Notes under the pieces: model-generated
Told to the model about the DNA's origin: nothing
Databases searched by the model: none
Seen by the model: the letters and a program-made list of their open reading frames with translations, nothing else
Shown: positions 1 to 10,770 of the stretch, one piece after another
Layout: each line of letters starts with the position of its first letter
Numbering within the stretch: position 1 is the first letter of the stretch
Made by a program: the position numbers and the translations under genes
Assembly (NCBI RefSeq): GCF_014274465.1
Contig: NZ_CP060394.1
Span: 3,472,001-3,536,000 of the forward strand
Direction of reading: 5' to 3'
From: Alloacidobacterium dinghuense
Lineage (GTDB): Bacteria; Acidobacteriota; Terriglobia; Terriglobales; Acidobacteriaceae
Length of the DNA stretch: 64,000 bases

Positions 1-919
1 TCAGGTTGAGAACGAAAGCCAGCAATGACAGAGTCGCCATCTGCGCAAGCAGCGAAAATTCCGACTCCCATCCGCTGTTCGGCGCCGTGATTGCCGCACC
101 GAAGGCGAGCAGGCCAAAGATCAGACTGGCAAATGGGCCTGCGGCAATCATGCAGACACGGTACTCTCGGAAATGCTCCAGGCTCCTCGAAACCACGCCC
201 GTAGCCCCGCCCAGATCAAAGATCTTCCGCGGAAGGAACTGAAACGTCCACCTGCCCTCGCGCACGCGCCATTGGAACGGGCCAACGAAGAAGGCGTGCA
301 GTTTCATCCCAAGCGCCATGCCTATAACAGCGTGACCGCACTCGTGTACGGCAACCACAGCGAGCGAGGCAATGAGCACTTCGACCAAATATTGAAGCCC
401 AGGATGCAGGCTTAGACCTTCCATGCGAGCCCAGCGTTCCCAGCCGTAGCTCCATGCCAGCCAGAACCCCACCACAGCCACGATCCAAACCAGCTTATCG
501 AGGATCGGGTTGGTTCCATCGCCAGGACCGCTCCGCTGCGAAGAGGTTTTCTCACCCTCCGGCGCGGCGATGTCACGGCGCGAGAACGCGATAAGACCCG
601 CAACTCCGATCCCTGACAAAAGCCAGCTCGGCTGCGCCTTGCTGGCTGCCGGAGAAAAGGCGGTCACAGAAACCCCCAGCAGCAGATACACGAGGCTGGC
701 GACAATCCCCCAGTTCCTCGCCGAATCCTTTTCACTGAAGGCAGTCCACCACGCCATCGCAAAGACTGCAGCCAACACCATCGGTACGATTGCGCCGAGG
801 GCAAACTTCCAGCCCGGCGACCAGTAGCCGTGAGCAAGACGTGCCTTCATCGGAAAAACAATGAAGGCAAAAGCTGCTACCGCGAAGCACCAACACAGGA
901 ACTTTCTAAGTCCGCGCAT
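1..919 (-). CDS. M50-family (site-2 protease type) membrane metalloprotease, 3' end cut by window
   Basis: The minus-strand frame is open from the ATG at 919 to the window edge with no stop, so the C-terminus is missing. About 306 residues are visible. They contain several hydrophobic membrane segments and a zinc-protease HECGH motif at 332-346 (residues 192-196), inside a hydrophobic stretch as in intramembrane M50 proteases. Two histidines bind zinc and the glutamate is catalytic in that family. The second family motif, around an Asp-Gly near the C-terminus, would lie outside the window and cannot be checked. The protein is probably a polytopic inner-membrane protease of unknown substrate. 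No partner gene is visible. The family call is fairly firm because motif and topology agree; the physiological role is not known. Confidence 0.75.
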   Translation of the reverse strand, partial: MRGLRKFLCWCFAVAAFAFIVFPMKARLAHGYWSPGWKFALGAIVPMVLAAVFAMAWWTAFSEKDSARNWGIVASLVYLLLGVSVTAFSPAASKAQPSWLLSGIGVAGLIAFSRRDIAAPEGEKTSSQRSGPGDGTNPILDKLVWIVAVVGFWLAWSYGWERWARMEGLSLHPGLQYLVEVLIASLAVVAVHECGHAVIGMALGMKLHAFFVGPFQWRVREGRWTFQFLPRKIFDLGGATGVVSRSLEHFREYRVCMIAAGPFASLIFGLLAFGAAITAPNSGWESEFSLLAQMATLSLLAFVLNL

Positions 920-1255
920 AATAGTTTTTTGAATTTCTGGGGGATGGTCAAACCTGGGGAAGGGTTATTTTGGGGGGTGATGCAAGATGCTTATGCTCTC
1001 TAAAACCGACTCCTAAGTCAAGCGCCTTTTCACCCACAATCGGTAAAGACACCATAGGAGATAAGCAACAATTTGTTGTCGAGCCGATCGCTAGCTAACT
1101 GGCTGTATAACAATAACATAGACTGGAGAGCCGAGAGCGCGGAATTTATCCCTGAATGAACCGTAATGGAGGAGTAGAAGACAGAAAAGGCGCAGCTATA
1201 AGCCCACCATCTTGCATCTCCGTATTCCCACACGAGATCGCGTATCCTGCTAACC
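920..1255. other. Intergenic region between divergent genes, with G-runs and a small palindrome
   Basis: This spacer separates the divergent M50 protease and BNR-repeat genes, so it should hold both promoters. At about 940-978 there are several runs of four to six G on the plus strand. They resemble the G-rich ends of the repeats at 35974-36017 and 36145-36187. At 1066-1078 there is a perfect 13-bp palindrome, CAACAA-T-TTGTTG, which could bind a dimeric regulator. I found no convincing gene and no clear sigma-70 promoter. Confidence 0.4.
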
Positions 1256-2371
1256 ATGAAAGCCCTCGCACTGGCAATCATCTGCCTGCTCCCGGTCATC
1301 GGAAACACTCAGGTCGAGAAGTCCGGCCCATGGGAGATGCAATCCAGCGGAACCACGGCGAGCCTGCGGGGCATCCACGCCGTGGGCGGCGGCGTAGCCT
1401 GGGCCAGCGGCACCAACGGCACCGTCCTGCGCACCGAGGACAGCGGCTACATGTGGCAAAGCTGCGCCATGCCGCCCGGCGCAGAAAAACTCGACTTCCG
1501 CGGCATCTGGGCCTGGGACGCGAACACAGCCATCGTCATGTCCAGCGGCCCCGGCGACCAGTCCCGCCTCTACAAGACAACGGACGGCTGCTCCCACTGG
1601 ACCCTGCTCTACACCAACCCGGACAAGGATGGTTTCTGGGACGCGATTCAGTTCACCGAACGGGGCCGTGGAATATTGTTGGGAGATCCGGTAGCCATCC
1701 GAGGTGCGGACGGTAAGAACGATTTGGCATTGACAATCATGAAGACGCTGGATGGTGGAACAACTTGGATGCGAGATCTAGCGACAGAAGGCAGCGTTCG
1801 CGTAGCCGACGGGACAGGCGCCTTCGCTGCAAGCAATTCATCCGTAGCGATTTTCAAGGATCGTGTCTGGGTTGGCACCGGCGGCAAGAGTGGCGCGCAC
1901 GTATACATCGGCAAGTTCGCTAGGCCGATTCCCCTAATGATGCTCGACTGGTCTGGACCGCTACCTGGTTCAGAACTCAGCCGCTACGTCCCCCTCCCGC
2001 TGGCCAGTGGAACCGATGCCTCCTCGGGAGTCTTCTCCCTGTCCTTCCGCGACGATCAGCACGGCATGGCCGTGGGAGGCGACTACACCAAGCCCAACGA
2101 ATCCGCCGGAACCGCCGCCTGGACCGCAGACGGCGGCCAACACTGGACAGCAGCCGAGAAGCCGCCGCACGGCTATCGCTCCGCCGTAGCCTGGGACCTC
2201 GACGTGAGAGCGTGGATCGCCGCCGGAACCAACGGCTCCGACATCAGCTACGATGACGGCAAATCCTGGCAACCCCTCGACAACGGCAACTGGAACGCCC
2301 TAAGCCTCCCCTGGATCGTCGGCCCCAAGGGCCGCATCGCCAAACTAGGAGCCCTGCCGCCGCACAAATGA
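1256..2371 (+). CDS. Exported BNR/Asp-box (Ycf48-like beta-propeller) repeat protein
   Basis: The 371-residue product starts with a short signal peptide (about residues 1-19). Repeated Asp-box motifs of the S/T-x-D-x-G-x-x-W type follow: TEDSGYMW, TTDGCSHW, TLDGGTTW, TADGGQHW and a degenerate DDGKSW near the end. Such repeats form the blades of sialidase-like or Ycf48-like propellers. Catalytic sialidase arginines are not evident, so the best description is a secreted or periplasmic scaffold or binding protein. Members of this group are often annotated as photosystem II assembly factor-like even in non-phototrophs, and that name should not be read as a function here. It lies upstream of the pilus-like operon, but a 170-bp gap argues for separate transcription. 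Confidence 0.7.
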   Translation: MKALALAIICLLPVIGNTQVEKSGPWEMQSSGTTASLRGIHAVGGGVAWASGTNGTVLRTEDSGYMWQSCAMPPGAEKLDFRGIWAWDANTAIVMSSGPGDQSRLYKTTDGCSHWTLLYTNPDKDGFWDAIQFTERGRGILLGDPVAIRGADGKNDLALTIMKTLDGGTTWMRDLATEGSVRVADGTGAFAASNSSVAIFKDRVWVGTGGKSGAHVYIGKFARPIPLMMLDWSGPLPGSELSRYVPLPLASGTDASSGVFSLSFRDDQHGMAVGGDYTKPNESAGTAAWTADGGQHWTAAEKPPHGYRSAVAWDLDVRAWIAAGTNGSDISYDDGKSWQPLDNGNWNALSLPWIVGPKGRIAKLGALPPHK

Positions 2372-2544
2372 TGGGTGCCCCATTCTTTCGCGCAGTATGC
2401 GAAAGGGTGGGAGACCACGAACCACGGATGAGCGAAAACCGCCCTCCCTGCGTCTGAGTCAGTAGTACGAGAGAACAGAGCGAGAACGGCGCGGGCCGGG
2501 TTTCAGGGGATTTTCCGGCCCGCAAGCTGGTATTGTGAAAAAGA

Positions 2545-3741
2545 ATGGCAGAGTTCGTCATCAAGCTGGCCGATGAGCGCGGGCGCGTGCAGGAACAGAT
2601 CCAGTCCGCCGCCTCCGCCGAGGAGTTGCGCCAGCGCTTTTCCCAGGCCGGCTACTACGTCTATTCGGTCAAGCCGCGCGGATTCGCCGGCGGCAAGAAA
2701 AAGGCGAAACTCGAGACTTTTCTTATATTTAACCAGCAATTCCTGACCCTTGTTCGAGCCGGACTCCCGATCCTCAGTTCGCTTGAAATGCTCGCAAAAA
2801 ACCAGAAAAACCCGGCATTTTCCGCGCAATTGCAGAACGTAGCCGCGCGTGTTCGCACCGGCGAATCTATCTCCTCGGCCTTCGAAGCTCAAGGCGGATT
2901 CCCGCTCATCTACACCACCACGCTGCTCGCCGGCGAACGAAGCGGCAACCTCGAAGAAGTCCTGGGCCGATATCTCTCATTCCAAAGAGTTTCGCTGACC
3001 TTCCGCAAGAAGTTGCAAGCCTCGCTCGTCTACCCGGCGCTGTTGATAACGCTGGTCTTCGGCCTCTTCATCTTCCTGATTACCTTCGTCGTCCCGCGCT
3101 TCGCCCTGCTCTACGACCAGATCGGCACCAAACTGCCCTCGATTACGCTCTTCCTCCTCGCTCTCGGAAACGGCGCGCAGCACTACATCCTCTATATCCT
3201 CCCGGCGCTTGCCATCATCGCCTTCCTGCTCTACCGCTGGAGCAAGACCGACGGCGGAGCCGACCGCATCGACGGCATCCGCATCAAGCTGCCCATCTTC
3301 GGCAAGATTTGGCTGAAATACCAGGTGGCGCTGTTCTCCCGCACGCTCTCAACCCTGCTCTCCGGCGGCCTGCCCCTGGTACCCTCCCTCGAAACCGCAG
3401 CCCGCTCCATCGCCAGCAAACGCATCGCAAAAGCAGTCTTCGCTTCAGTGGGCAGCGTGCGCGAAGGCAAAAGTCTGGCGAAGAGCCTCGTCAACACCAA
3501 AGTCTTCCCCGAGCTATCAACCGAAATGATTGAAGTCGGCGAATCGACCGGCGCACTGCCGCAAATGTTGAATTCTGTGGCAGAATTCTTCGAGGAAGAC
3601 GTACAGACCGCGCTTACTGCATCGCTGGCCTTAATCGAACCTGCGATCCTGATCGTAATGGGCGTTGTCGTAGTCATCATTCTGATTGCGCTTTATCTCC
3701 CCATCTTCTCCCTCAGTCAGGCAGGCACCTTCCAGCGATAA
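2545..3741 (+). CDS. Type II secretion / type IV pilus inner-membrane platform protein (GspF/PilC family)
   Basis: At 398 residues the length is typical for GspF/PilC. Two repeated cytoplasmic F domains (about residues 65-190 and 265-390) alternate with hydrophobic segments, including one near 165-190, one near 215-232 and a C-terminal one near 365-390. Characteristic phrases such as FNQQFLTLVRAGLPI and SRTLSTLLSGGLPL mark the two repeats. The family member sits in the inner membrane and links the assembly ATPase to the growing pilus or pseudopilus. It is the first gene of a run of seven same-strand genes (2545-9182) that are spaced by a few bases or overlap. Function within this class is secure; whether the machine is a true T4P, a T2SS or a hybrid is open. 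Confidence 0.9.
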   Translation: MAEFVIKLADERGRVQEQIQSAASAEELRQRFSQAGYYVYSVKPRGFAGGKKKAKLETFLIFNQQFLTLVRAGLPILSSLEMLAKNQKNPAFSAQLQNVAARVRTGESISSAFEAQGGFPLIYTTTLLAGERSGNLEEVLGRYLSFQRVSLTFRKKLQASLVYPALLITLVFGLFIFLITFVVPRFALLYDQIGTKLPSITLFLLALGNGAQHYILYILPALAIIAFLLYRWSKTDGGADRIDGIRIKLPIFGKIWLKYQVALFSRTLSTLLSGGLPLVPSLETAARSIASKRIAKAVFASVGSVREGKSLAKSLVNTKVFPELSTEMIEVGESTGALPQMLNSVAEFFEEDVQTALTASLALIEPAILIVMGVVVVIILIALYLPIFSLSQAGTFQR

Positions 3742-3766
3742 GGCTGGTTAGCGGTAAAGGATTCTT

Positions 3767-5391
<1,625 letters not shown>

Positions 5392-5392
<1 letters not shown>

Positions 5393-6288
5393 TGACATTT
5401 AATTTCCTGATTCCGGTCAAGGTCCAGCGTCCGCGTTTGGCATGTGATCTCACGCCCGAAGGCGTAGTGGCGGCGCGACTCGGAGACGCGGAACAGACGA
5501 CCACGGCATTTGCTCCGCTTTTTTCTGGAGCACTGATCCCCGGCCTCAAGACGCCGAACATCGTTGATAAGGCCGCAGTCGTTGCCGCGTTGAAGCGCGC
5601 TCTCGATGCCCTGGAACCACGCGATAAACGCCTTACCATCGTTGTGCCGGATGCAGCCGCCCGCGTGCTGATCCTCGATTTCGACACGCTGCCCGCGAAA
5701 CTCGCCGAAGCGCTGCCCGTCATCCGTTTTCGTCTGCGCAAGCTGGTTCCCTTTGACGTAGACGACGCGGCCATCAGCTATCAGATCATGCAGCAGACGA
5801 CTGAGGAAATCCGGGCGCTCGTCACAGTGATACCACACGCTGTTCTCGTAGAATACGAAGAAGCAGTGCGACTCGCGGGGTATGAGCCCGGCGTTGTTCT
5901 GCCCAGCACGCTGGCATCGCTCGCGGGGCTTGTTCAGTCCGAACCTGCATTGCTGGTGAACCAGAACGGAAATTCGGTAACCACGGCAATCACGCGCGGC
6001 GACGAACTGTTGCTGCATCGCACCATCGAATTGCCCGGCGCGCAGGCTCAGCGGGATGAAGAGATTCGTCATGCTGTCACCGTGTCGATTGCCTATTTTG
6101 AAGACACGCTCGCATCTGTCCCCGATGCTGTTTTCTACGCCGGCCCTGGCGGCTCACAGGAGTTGGTGCGCGTGCTTGAGCTCGAACAGTTCCGTATCCG
6201 CGATCTGGTTTCCGCAGCAAATGCTGGAAACGGAAATACCGTACCCAAGGGCCTGATGGCCGGAGTGTCAGGAGCGCTCGCAAGCTAA
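5392..6288 (+). CDS. PilM-like actin-fold assembly protein
   Basis: This gene starts with GTG overlapping the stop of the ATPase gene and encodes about 298 residues, somewhat shorter than the roughly 350 of classical PilM. The middle part resembles the PilM/GspL cytoplasmic fold, with the segment LPVIRFRLRKLVPFDVDDA matching the PilM pattern of a beta strand followed by a helix that contacts the membrane partners. PilM binds the N-terminal peptide of PilN under the inner membrane and couples the ATPase to the alignment complex. Identification rests on weak sequence patterns plus its fixed position before PilN and PilO genes, and the order is convincing. Nucleotide-binding residues were not individually verified. 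Confidence 0.7.
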
Positions 6289-6950
6289 TGCGCATTACCG
6301 TCAATCTCGCAACACGGCCATTTATCGAGCTGAAGCCCGTCTACCAGCGCCTTCGCATCTGGATGGGCGCGCTTCTCATCTTGGCTATTCCCCTCTGGTT
6401 TCTCGCGCGCGTCGAACAGAAGAAGGCCAATGTCGCCACCGCGCGCGTGCGCGGTATGCAGGCCAGCGTGCAACAAATGCAGCGTCAGCAACAAAGCTAT
6501 CAGGCGCTGATGCGGCAGCCGCAGAACGCCGCCGTGCTCACGCAATCCGACTTCCTCAACGATCTCTTCCGCCACAAAGCCTTTTCGTGGACAGCGACTA
6601 TGAGCGACCTAGAAACTGTCCTGCCCGCAGGCGTACAAGTAATGAGCATCGAGCCCCTGGTCCTGCCGGACGGCCACGTGACGATACGCATGAGAGTCAG
6701 CGGCGCGCGTGAACGCGCCCTTGAACTGGTCAAGAACCTCGAAGGCTCGAAGCACTTTGCCTCACCCCGGCTTTCCGACGAATCGCTGGCCACCGCCAAC
6801 ACCGGAAATCAGCAGGCAACACCGGTCAACGGGCCTAGCGATGTAAATTTCGACATCCTCGCTGATTACCGGCCACTGTCTCTTGAGGGCGAGCACGCCG
6901 ACAAGCCTGAGAAAGAGTCAGAGCAGAAGACAAAGGAAGGTGCGCAATGA
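6288..6950 (+). CDS. PilN-like inner-membrane alignment protein
   Basis: The start ATG overlaps the TAA of the preceding gene (TAATG). The 220-residue product opens with a cytoplasmic peptide containing INLATRPF-like residues (about 4-11), the hallmark of the PilN segment that docks into PilM. One transmembrane helix (about 26-42), a coiled-coil stretch rich in Gln (about 44-72) and a ferredoxin-like periplasmic domain follow. The C-terminal tail (about 195-220) is rich in Glu and Lys. PilN and PilO form a heterodimer in the periplasm that connects the platform to the secretin. The gene overlaps the next by four bases (ATGA). Confidence 0.78.
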   Translation: MRITVNLATRPFIELKPVYQRLRIWMGALLILAIPLWFLARVEQKKANVATARVRGMQASVQQMQRQQQSYQALMRQPQNAAVLTQSDFLNDLFRHKAFSWTATMSDLETVLPAGVQVMSIEPLVLPDGHVTIRMRVSGARERALELVKNLEGSKHFASPRLSDESLATANTGNQQATPVNGPSDVNFDILADYRPLSLEGEHADKPEKESEQKTKEGAQ

Positions 6951-7570
6951 AGAACGTGCGCAAACTCTTAACGCTTCTCAACCTGCACCTCGCAGGTGTA
7001 GTGCTGTTGCTCGGCATAAATCTGTTCCTGTTAACGCGACTCCTCATCGCGTGGCACGCTGCCAGTTCCGACCAGTCAGCTGACTACAACGCCGGGCACA
7101 TGACCTACGTGCAGTTGCAGGCGCAGATGTCACACCTGCAGGGGCTGCCGGAAAAAGTAAACCTGGCCCACAGCGATGCCGACAAGTTCTACGCAGATCG
7201 CATTGCGCCCAACTACTCGACAATGGCAGGACAGCTCGGCTCGTTGGTCAGCAAGAACAATGTTCGCCTGACTCGCGCCCAGTACACTCCTGCACCCGCG
7301 ATCAACGGGCTAACCGAAGTTCGCATCGACGCGAGCCTGAGCGGCGAATACACCGCCTTGATGCATTTCATCAACGATCTCGAACGCGACAAGGACCACG
7401 TCTTTTTCACCATCAAAACACTTACGCTCAGCGGACAGCAGGGTGGTTTGGTGAATTTGCGCCTGCGTATGACCACATATCTGCAATCAAGTGGTGACCT
7501 GCCTCCCACGCCGGCCAACGAAGGCAGTGCCAACAACGAAGCAATGCTGTCTCCTCAGGAGGTCCGGTGA
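6947..7570 (+). CDS. PilO-like inner-membrane alignment protein
   Basis: The 207-residue product has a single N-terminal transmembrane helix (about 10-35), a predicted helical stalk and a periplasmic alpha/beta domain that ends with the pattern HVFFTIKTLTLSGQQ, as in PilO/GspM-type proteins. It follows PilN with an ATGA overlap, so the pair is translationally coupled. In characterised systems PilO pairs with PilN and contacts PilP. Sequence similarity across PilO proteins is low, so the call leans on topology and gene order. Confidence 0.7.
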   Translation: MKNVRKLLTLLNLHLAGVVLLLGINLFLLTRLLIAWHAASSDQSADYNAGHMTYVQLQAQMSHLQGLPEKVNLAHSDADKFYADRIAPNYSTMAGQLGSLVSKNNVRLTRAQYTPAPAINGLTEVRIDASLSGEYTALMHFINDLERDKDHVFFTIKTLTLSGQQGGLVNLRLRMTTYLQSSGDLPPTPANEGSANNEAMLSPQEVR

Positions 7571-8184
7571 TGGCCTTGAGAGTCGGTGCTGAGGACAAGA
7601 AAAAAGTCATTGCCGCTGGCGTGCTTGGCGTTGGTGCTATTGGCGCCTTGGTTTATACGCTGATGTATATCTTTGGCGGAAGTTCCACTCCAGCGCCACC
7701 TCCGCCGATGCAGACTGCTGCAACTCGGCCAAGCCAGCCTGCTGCGCCATCCACGACTGGCGATCACGCTGCTGTCCGCATCCCGGGCATTGTCGCGAGC
7801 CTAGATCCAACGCTTCATCCGGAATGGATGGCCCAGGCTGAGTCGCTCGAATACTCAGGACATGGCCGCAACATCTTCTCGCAATTCTCCGCTCCGCCAG
7901 AGATCGAGAAGGTGCAGGCTCCCATTCGTCAGAGCGCAGCCGCTACGCAGGTTCCGCAAGGTCCGCCGCCTCCTCCACCGATTGACCTGAAGTTCTTCGG
8001 CTATGAGGCTCGCAAAGACGGTTCACGCAGGGCCTTCCTGCTGCATGGCGATGATGTCTTCATTGCATCGGTCGGAGATGTAGTAGATCATCGCTATCGG
8101 GTGCTGAACATCGCGCCCTTCTCTGTGCAGATTGAAGATCTCCCTTACCAGAACGCTCAACCCATACCTCTGGTCCAGAACTGA
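7570..8184 (+). CDS. PilP-like periplasmic protein with N-terminal membrane anchor
   Basis: A GTG (7567) and an ATG (7570) both fit in frame. The ATG is preferred because AGGAGG lies seven bases upstream. The roughly 204-residue product has one membrane helix near residues 14-37, a Pro/Ala/Gln-rich linker (about 40-65), and a C-terminal domain with LKFFGYEARKDG and FIASVGDVVDHRYRVLNI. This resembles the small beta domain of PilP/GspC that binds the secretin. Unlike classical PilP it is anchored by a helix rather than a lipid. No secretin gene lies in this operon, so the partner must be encoded elsewhere. Confidence 0.6.
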   Translation: MALRVGAEDKKKVIAAGVLGVGAIGALVYTLMYIFGGSSTPAPPPPMQTAATRPSQPAAPSTTGDHAAVRIPGIVASLDPTLHPEWMAQAESLEYSGHGRNIFSQFSAPPEIEKVQAPIRQSAAATQVPQGPPPPPPIDLKFFGYEARKDGSRRAFLLHGDDVFIASVGDVVDHRYRVLNIAPFSVQIEDLPYQNAQPIPLVQN

Positions 8185-8189
8185 TCTGT

Positions 8190-9182
8190 ATGCGCCATCG
8201 CAGCCCCCAATCCGAATCAGGCTACATTCTGCTTGCCGTGATTTTCATGACGGTCCTGATTCTGATCGCCCTGGCCGTGGCTGCCCCACGCATCGCTGCC
8301 GACATTCAGCGCGACCGCGAAGCTGAGCTGATCCATCGTGGCGAACAGTACAAGCGAGCAATCAAGCTCTATAACAAGAAATTCGGAGGCTATCCTTCTT
8401 CGATCAGCCAGCTTGAGAACTCCAACAACATTCGATTTCTGCGCAAGCGCTACATAGATCCCATGACCGGCAAGGACGACTGGAAGATCATCCATCTCGG
8501 CGAGGCACACATTAAACCGATGGGTCTCTTCGGCCAGACTCTTCAGAGCAGCAGTATGGCAACAACCCCGGGAAGCTCTCTGACTGGATCATCCGGATCG
8601 TCGTCGAGCCCAACTGGAAGCACGTCTGCCTTTGGTGGCACGACATCCTCTTTCGGTGGAACAGGCAGCGGCTTTTCATCCTCTCCAACCAGCACAAATA
8701 CTGGCACGGACCCATCCGGGACTTCCGGCGCCACTGGGACAACAGCCCCCGGCTCCTCAAGCCCGTTCAGCAGCGGCGCCGGCACTGGAAGTAGCACGTT
8801 CGGCAGCAGCTCGGGGACAAGCGCATTCGGCAACAGCGGCCAGACCTTTGGCGGAGCGCCGATGGTCGGTATCGCCAGTAAAAACACCAAGGCTTCCATC
8901 AAGGAATACAAAAAGCAGAAGCACTACAACGAGTGGGAGTTTGTCTACGATCCGGTGGAAGATATGCTGAGTTCAGTAAGTCTGCTTGGCGGAGGCGGAT
9001 CACCCAACTTGAACGGGGCAAATGGCACTGGAACAAACGGGACGACCAACCCCGGAACCCCCACGAGCCCATTCGGATCGGGCTCGTCATCCGGGACAGG
9101 CTTTGGCGGTGGAACGTTCGGAAATCCGCCGACGAATCCAACCCCGACTCCAACGCCGACACCACAACAGCCGCAGCAGTAA
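8190..9182 (+). CDS. Pseudopilin-like (GspG-type) protein with long Gly/Ser/Thr-rich tail
   Basis: The 330-residue product begins with a class III-like leader: a short basic peptide, then Gly-Tyr and a hydrophobic helix (about residues 10-31). It continues with a GspG-like region (REAELIHRGEQYKRAIKLYN, YPSSISQLEN, RYIDPMTGKDDW). From about residue 115 to 235 the sequence is almost only Gly, Ser, Thr, Phe and Pro, and a similar stretch with Thr-Pro repeats ends the protein. The fifth residue after the predicted leader cleavage is Ala rather than the usual Glu, which is unusual for a pilin. It is the last gene before the terminator at 9187. It may be a minor pseudopilin or a membrane-retained assembly factor. 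Confidence 0.62.
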   Translation: MRHRSPQSESGYILLAVIFMTVLILIALAVAAPRIAADIQRDREAELIHRGEQYKRAIKLYNKKFGGYPSSISQLENSNNIRFLRKRYIDPMTGKDDWKIIHLGEAHIKPMGLFGQTLQSSSMATTPGSSLTGSSGSSSSPTGSTSAFGGTTSSFGGTGSGFSSSPTSTNTGTDPSGTSGATGTTAPGSSSPFSSGAGTGSSTFGSSSGTSAFGNSGQTFGGAPMVGIASKNTKASIKEYKKQKHYNEWEFVYDPVEDMLSSVSLLGGGGSPNLNGANGTGTNGTTNPGTPTSPFGSGSSSGTGFGGGTFGNPPTNPTPTPTPTPQQPQQ

Positions 9183-9186
9183 AAAA

Positions 9187-9210
9187 GCCTCGCATGGAGC
9201 GAGGCTTTTT
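9187..9210. terminator. Bidirectional rho-independent terminator
   Basis: A perfect seven-base stem (GCCTCGC / GCGAGGC) with a five-base loop is preceded by a run of A and followed by a run of T. It therefore works for the plus-strand pilus operon ending at 9182 and the minus-strand Fe-S carrier gene ending at 9230. Confidence 0.88.
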
Positions 9211-9229
9211 CTATTCAGGTCAGCGGTGA

Positions 9230-9604
9230 TTACACGCTGAACGAAGATCCGCAACCGCAAGTGCTCTTGGTATTCGGATTTTCAAACTTGAAGCCGGCCG
9301 CTTCCAGCGTCTCGACATAGTCCACTACGCAGCCATTCAGATACATCAACGATGTCGCGTCGACGAAAACCTTCAGCCCATCAAAGCTGAAGACCTTGTC
9401 CATCATGCCCGATTGATTCTCAAACGACATGGAGTATTGGAAACCGGAGCATCCGCCGCCAACCACACCAATGCGCAAACCCGCAGGAAGCGGGTCCTGC
9501 GTCGCCATGATTTCGCGAACTTTGCCAACTGCAGTATCCGTGAGCGAAAGAGGCGCCTTCCTGACTTCCGTTGTTTCAATCGGCATAACGGTAGTGGTTG
9601 CCAT
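9230..9604 (-). CDS. A-type iron-sulfur cluster carrier (IscA/ErpA/HesB family)
   Basis: The mature protein is about 124 residues. An in-frame ATG at 9619 is also possible, but it overlaps the GAGGGAG ribosome binding site that serves the ATG at 9604, so the shorter form is chosen. The three conserved cysteines are present: one in GGGCSGF and two in the C-terminal CGCG. The protein would accept Fe-S clusters from a scaffold and deliver them to apo-enzymes in the cytosol. An N-terminal extension of about 20 residues precedes the domain. It is monocistronic in this window, bounded by a terminator. Confidence 0.92.
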   Translation of the reverse strand: MATTTVMPIETTEVRKAPLSLTDTAVGKVREIMATQDPLPAGLRIGVVGGGCSGFQYSMSFENQSGMMDKVFSFDGLKVFVDATSLMYLNGCVVDYVETLEAAGFKFENPNTKSTCGCGSSFSV

Positions 9605-9744
9605 GTATTTCTCCCTCAAATAAAGAACGTCTCTTAGAGTGTAACGCCCAAAAATCGCCGATACAACTCTTCTTTATTCGATGACGATCGCCTGCCAGGG
9701 ATTCATCCTGTTGATCATTGATAAGCAAAAGGTTAACCCTCTCG

Positions 9745-10212
9745 CTAATTTGCGACGACTTGACCCGAGATCCGGCCATACTGCTCACTCGTGAGTATGC
9801 CCTTGCTCACCAGATCATGCGGATCTCCGTAGGGCCTGCCGCGAATGATCCTCTGCGCTCTTGCACCCGTAATCCCCGGCAGATCAACGAGTTGATCCTC
9901 ACTCGCCGAGTTGATGTTGACCGTACCCGCACCGGGTTTTCCATTGCTTTTCAATCCTTCTTTGACGCCGGCGGCAATGTCGTTCACCTTGCGCTCCGCG
10001 TTGGCTGCCGCCACTTTGGCATCCGCAGCAGCCTGTTGCGCCCCCGCTTTTGCCTGCGCCGTTGTTTGCGCCGCTTGTTGCTTCAGTTGCTCGTCAGAGG
10101 ATTGCTGGCTGGTATTACAGCCCGCGAGCCACACAAGCGCAGCAAACATTCCCATAACCACAGTAAAACGAACAAGAAAGCTATCGTGACCATTGATTTT
10201 TTGAACTCTCAT
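9745..10212 (-). CDS. Lipoprotein with C-terminal helix-hairpin-helix (ComEA-like) domain
   Basis: The 155-residue product has a signal peptide with lipobox LAGC (Cys at about residue 32), an Ala/Lys/Gln-rich helical linker (about 42-90) and a C-terminal HhH module containing VNINSASEDQLVDLPGITGARAQ, as in ComEA DNA-binding domains. ComEA binds DNA in the periplasm or on the envelope during uptake. Here lipid anchoring plus an HhH domain would place a DNA-binding module at a membrane, which fits natural transformation, but no other competence gene is adjacent. The role is therefore inferred. Confidence 0.72.
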   Translation of the reverse strand: MRVQKINGHDSFLVRFTVVMGMFAALVWLAGCNTSQQSSDEQLKQQAAQTTAQAKAGAQQAAADAKVAAANAERKVNDIAAGVKEGLKSNGKPGAGTVNINSASEDQLVDLPGITGARAQRIIRGRPYGDPHDLVSKGILTSEQYGRISGQVVAN

Positions 10213-10428
10213 TCCGCCGCCTCCACCCGCATCTGGGACACATGAATGGAATCCTTTCGAGGCCCAGAGGTTGCCAAGTTAGTTTCGCCGCCGGAAAGAG
10301 CCCCTGTTCAATGCTGCGGAAAAAGGACTATGATTCTCAATCGAAGCGGCCCCACATACCCTCGAGCCCGCTAACTTCGGACCCGCCCGTACCTGGGACC
10401 GGCTCAAACTCGAATCCTGAGGTGCTCC

Positions 10429-10701
10429 ATGAGCATCATGCTTGTTCTGTGGATCGTATGGGCCGTCGTCACAGCCTTGCTCTTAGCGCTCCTTGCTTAC
10501 CGTGGCACTCTGACCCGTTACGAGGAAGACCAGCTCTTCCTTGACCCGGCCGGAGGCCACCAACAGCAGGAGCAGGCACTGATTGTCCAAAAGTGCAACC
10601 GGATCCAGCCGTTCGTCCGTATCATGACGGGCGCAACATGTGTTCTATCCGCCACTATTATTGGCATATACGTTTGGGACGCAATTAGCCAGTTCAAGTA
10701 A
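10429..10701 (+). CDS. Small membrane protein of unknown function, two predicted helices
   Basis: This 90-residue protein has hydrophobic segments at about 4-24 and 66-86 with a charged region between them that contains a TRYEEDQLFLD stretch and several Gln. The ATG follows GAGGTG at a good distance. I do not recognise a family. Its compact two-helix layout with a central acidic loop resembles many small uncharacterised acidobacterial membrane proteins. It stands alone between two minus-strand genes. Confidence 0.6.
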   Translation: MSIMLVLWIVWAVVTALLLALLAYRGTLTRYEEDQLFLDPAGGHQQQEQALIVQKCNRIQPFVRIMTGATCVLSATIIGIYVWDAISQFK

Positions 10702-10770
10702 GGAGCTCGTACGTTCGGCCGGAGCGCCTGCCGGGGCTACGGCTCCTTTACTTCCAGAAGCTCCGGCTCC

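Noticed and set aside
10242-10544. 100-codon plus-strand frame upstream of the small membrane protein
   Set aside because: Pro/Ser/Arg-rich low-quality composition and overlap with the better supported gene at 10429.
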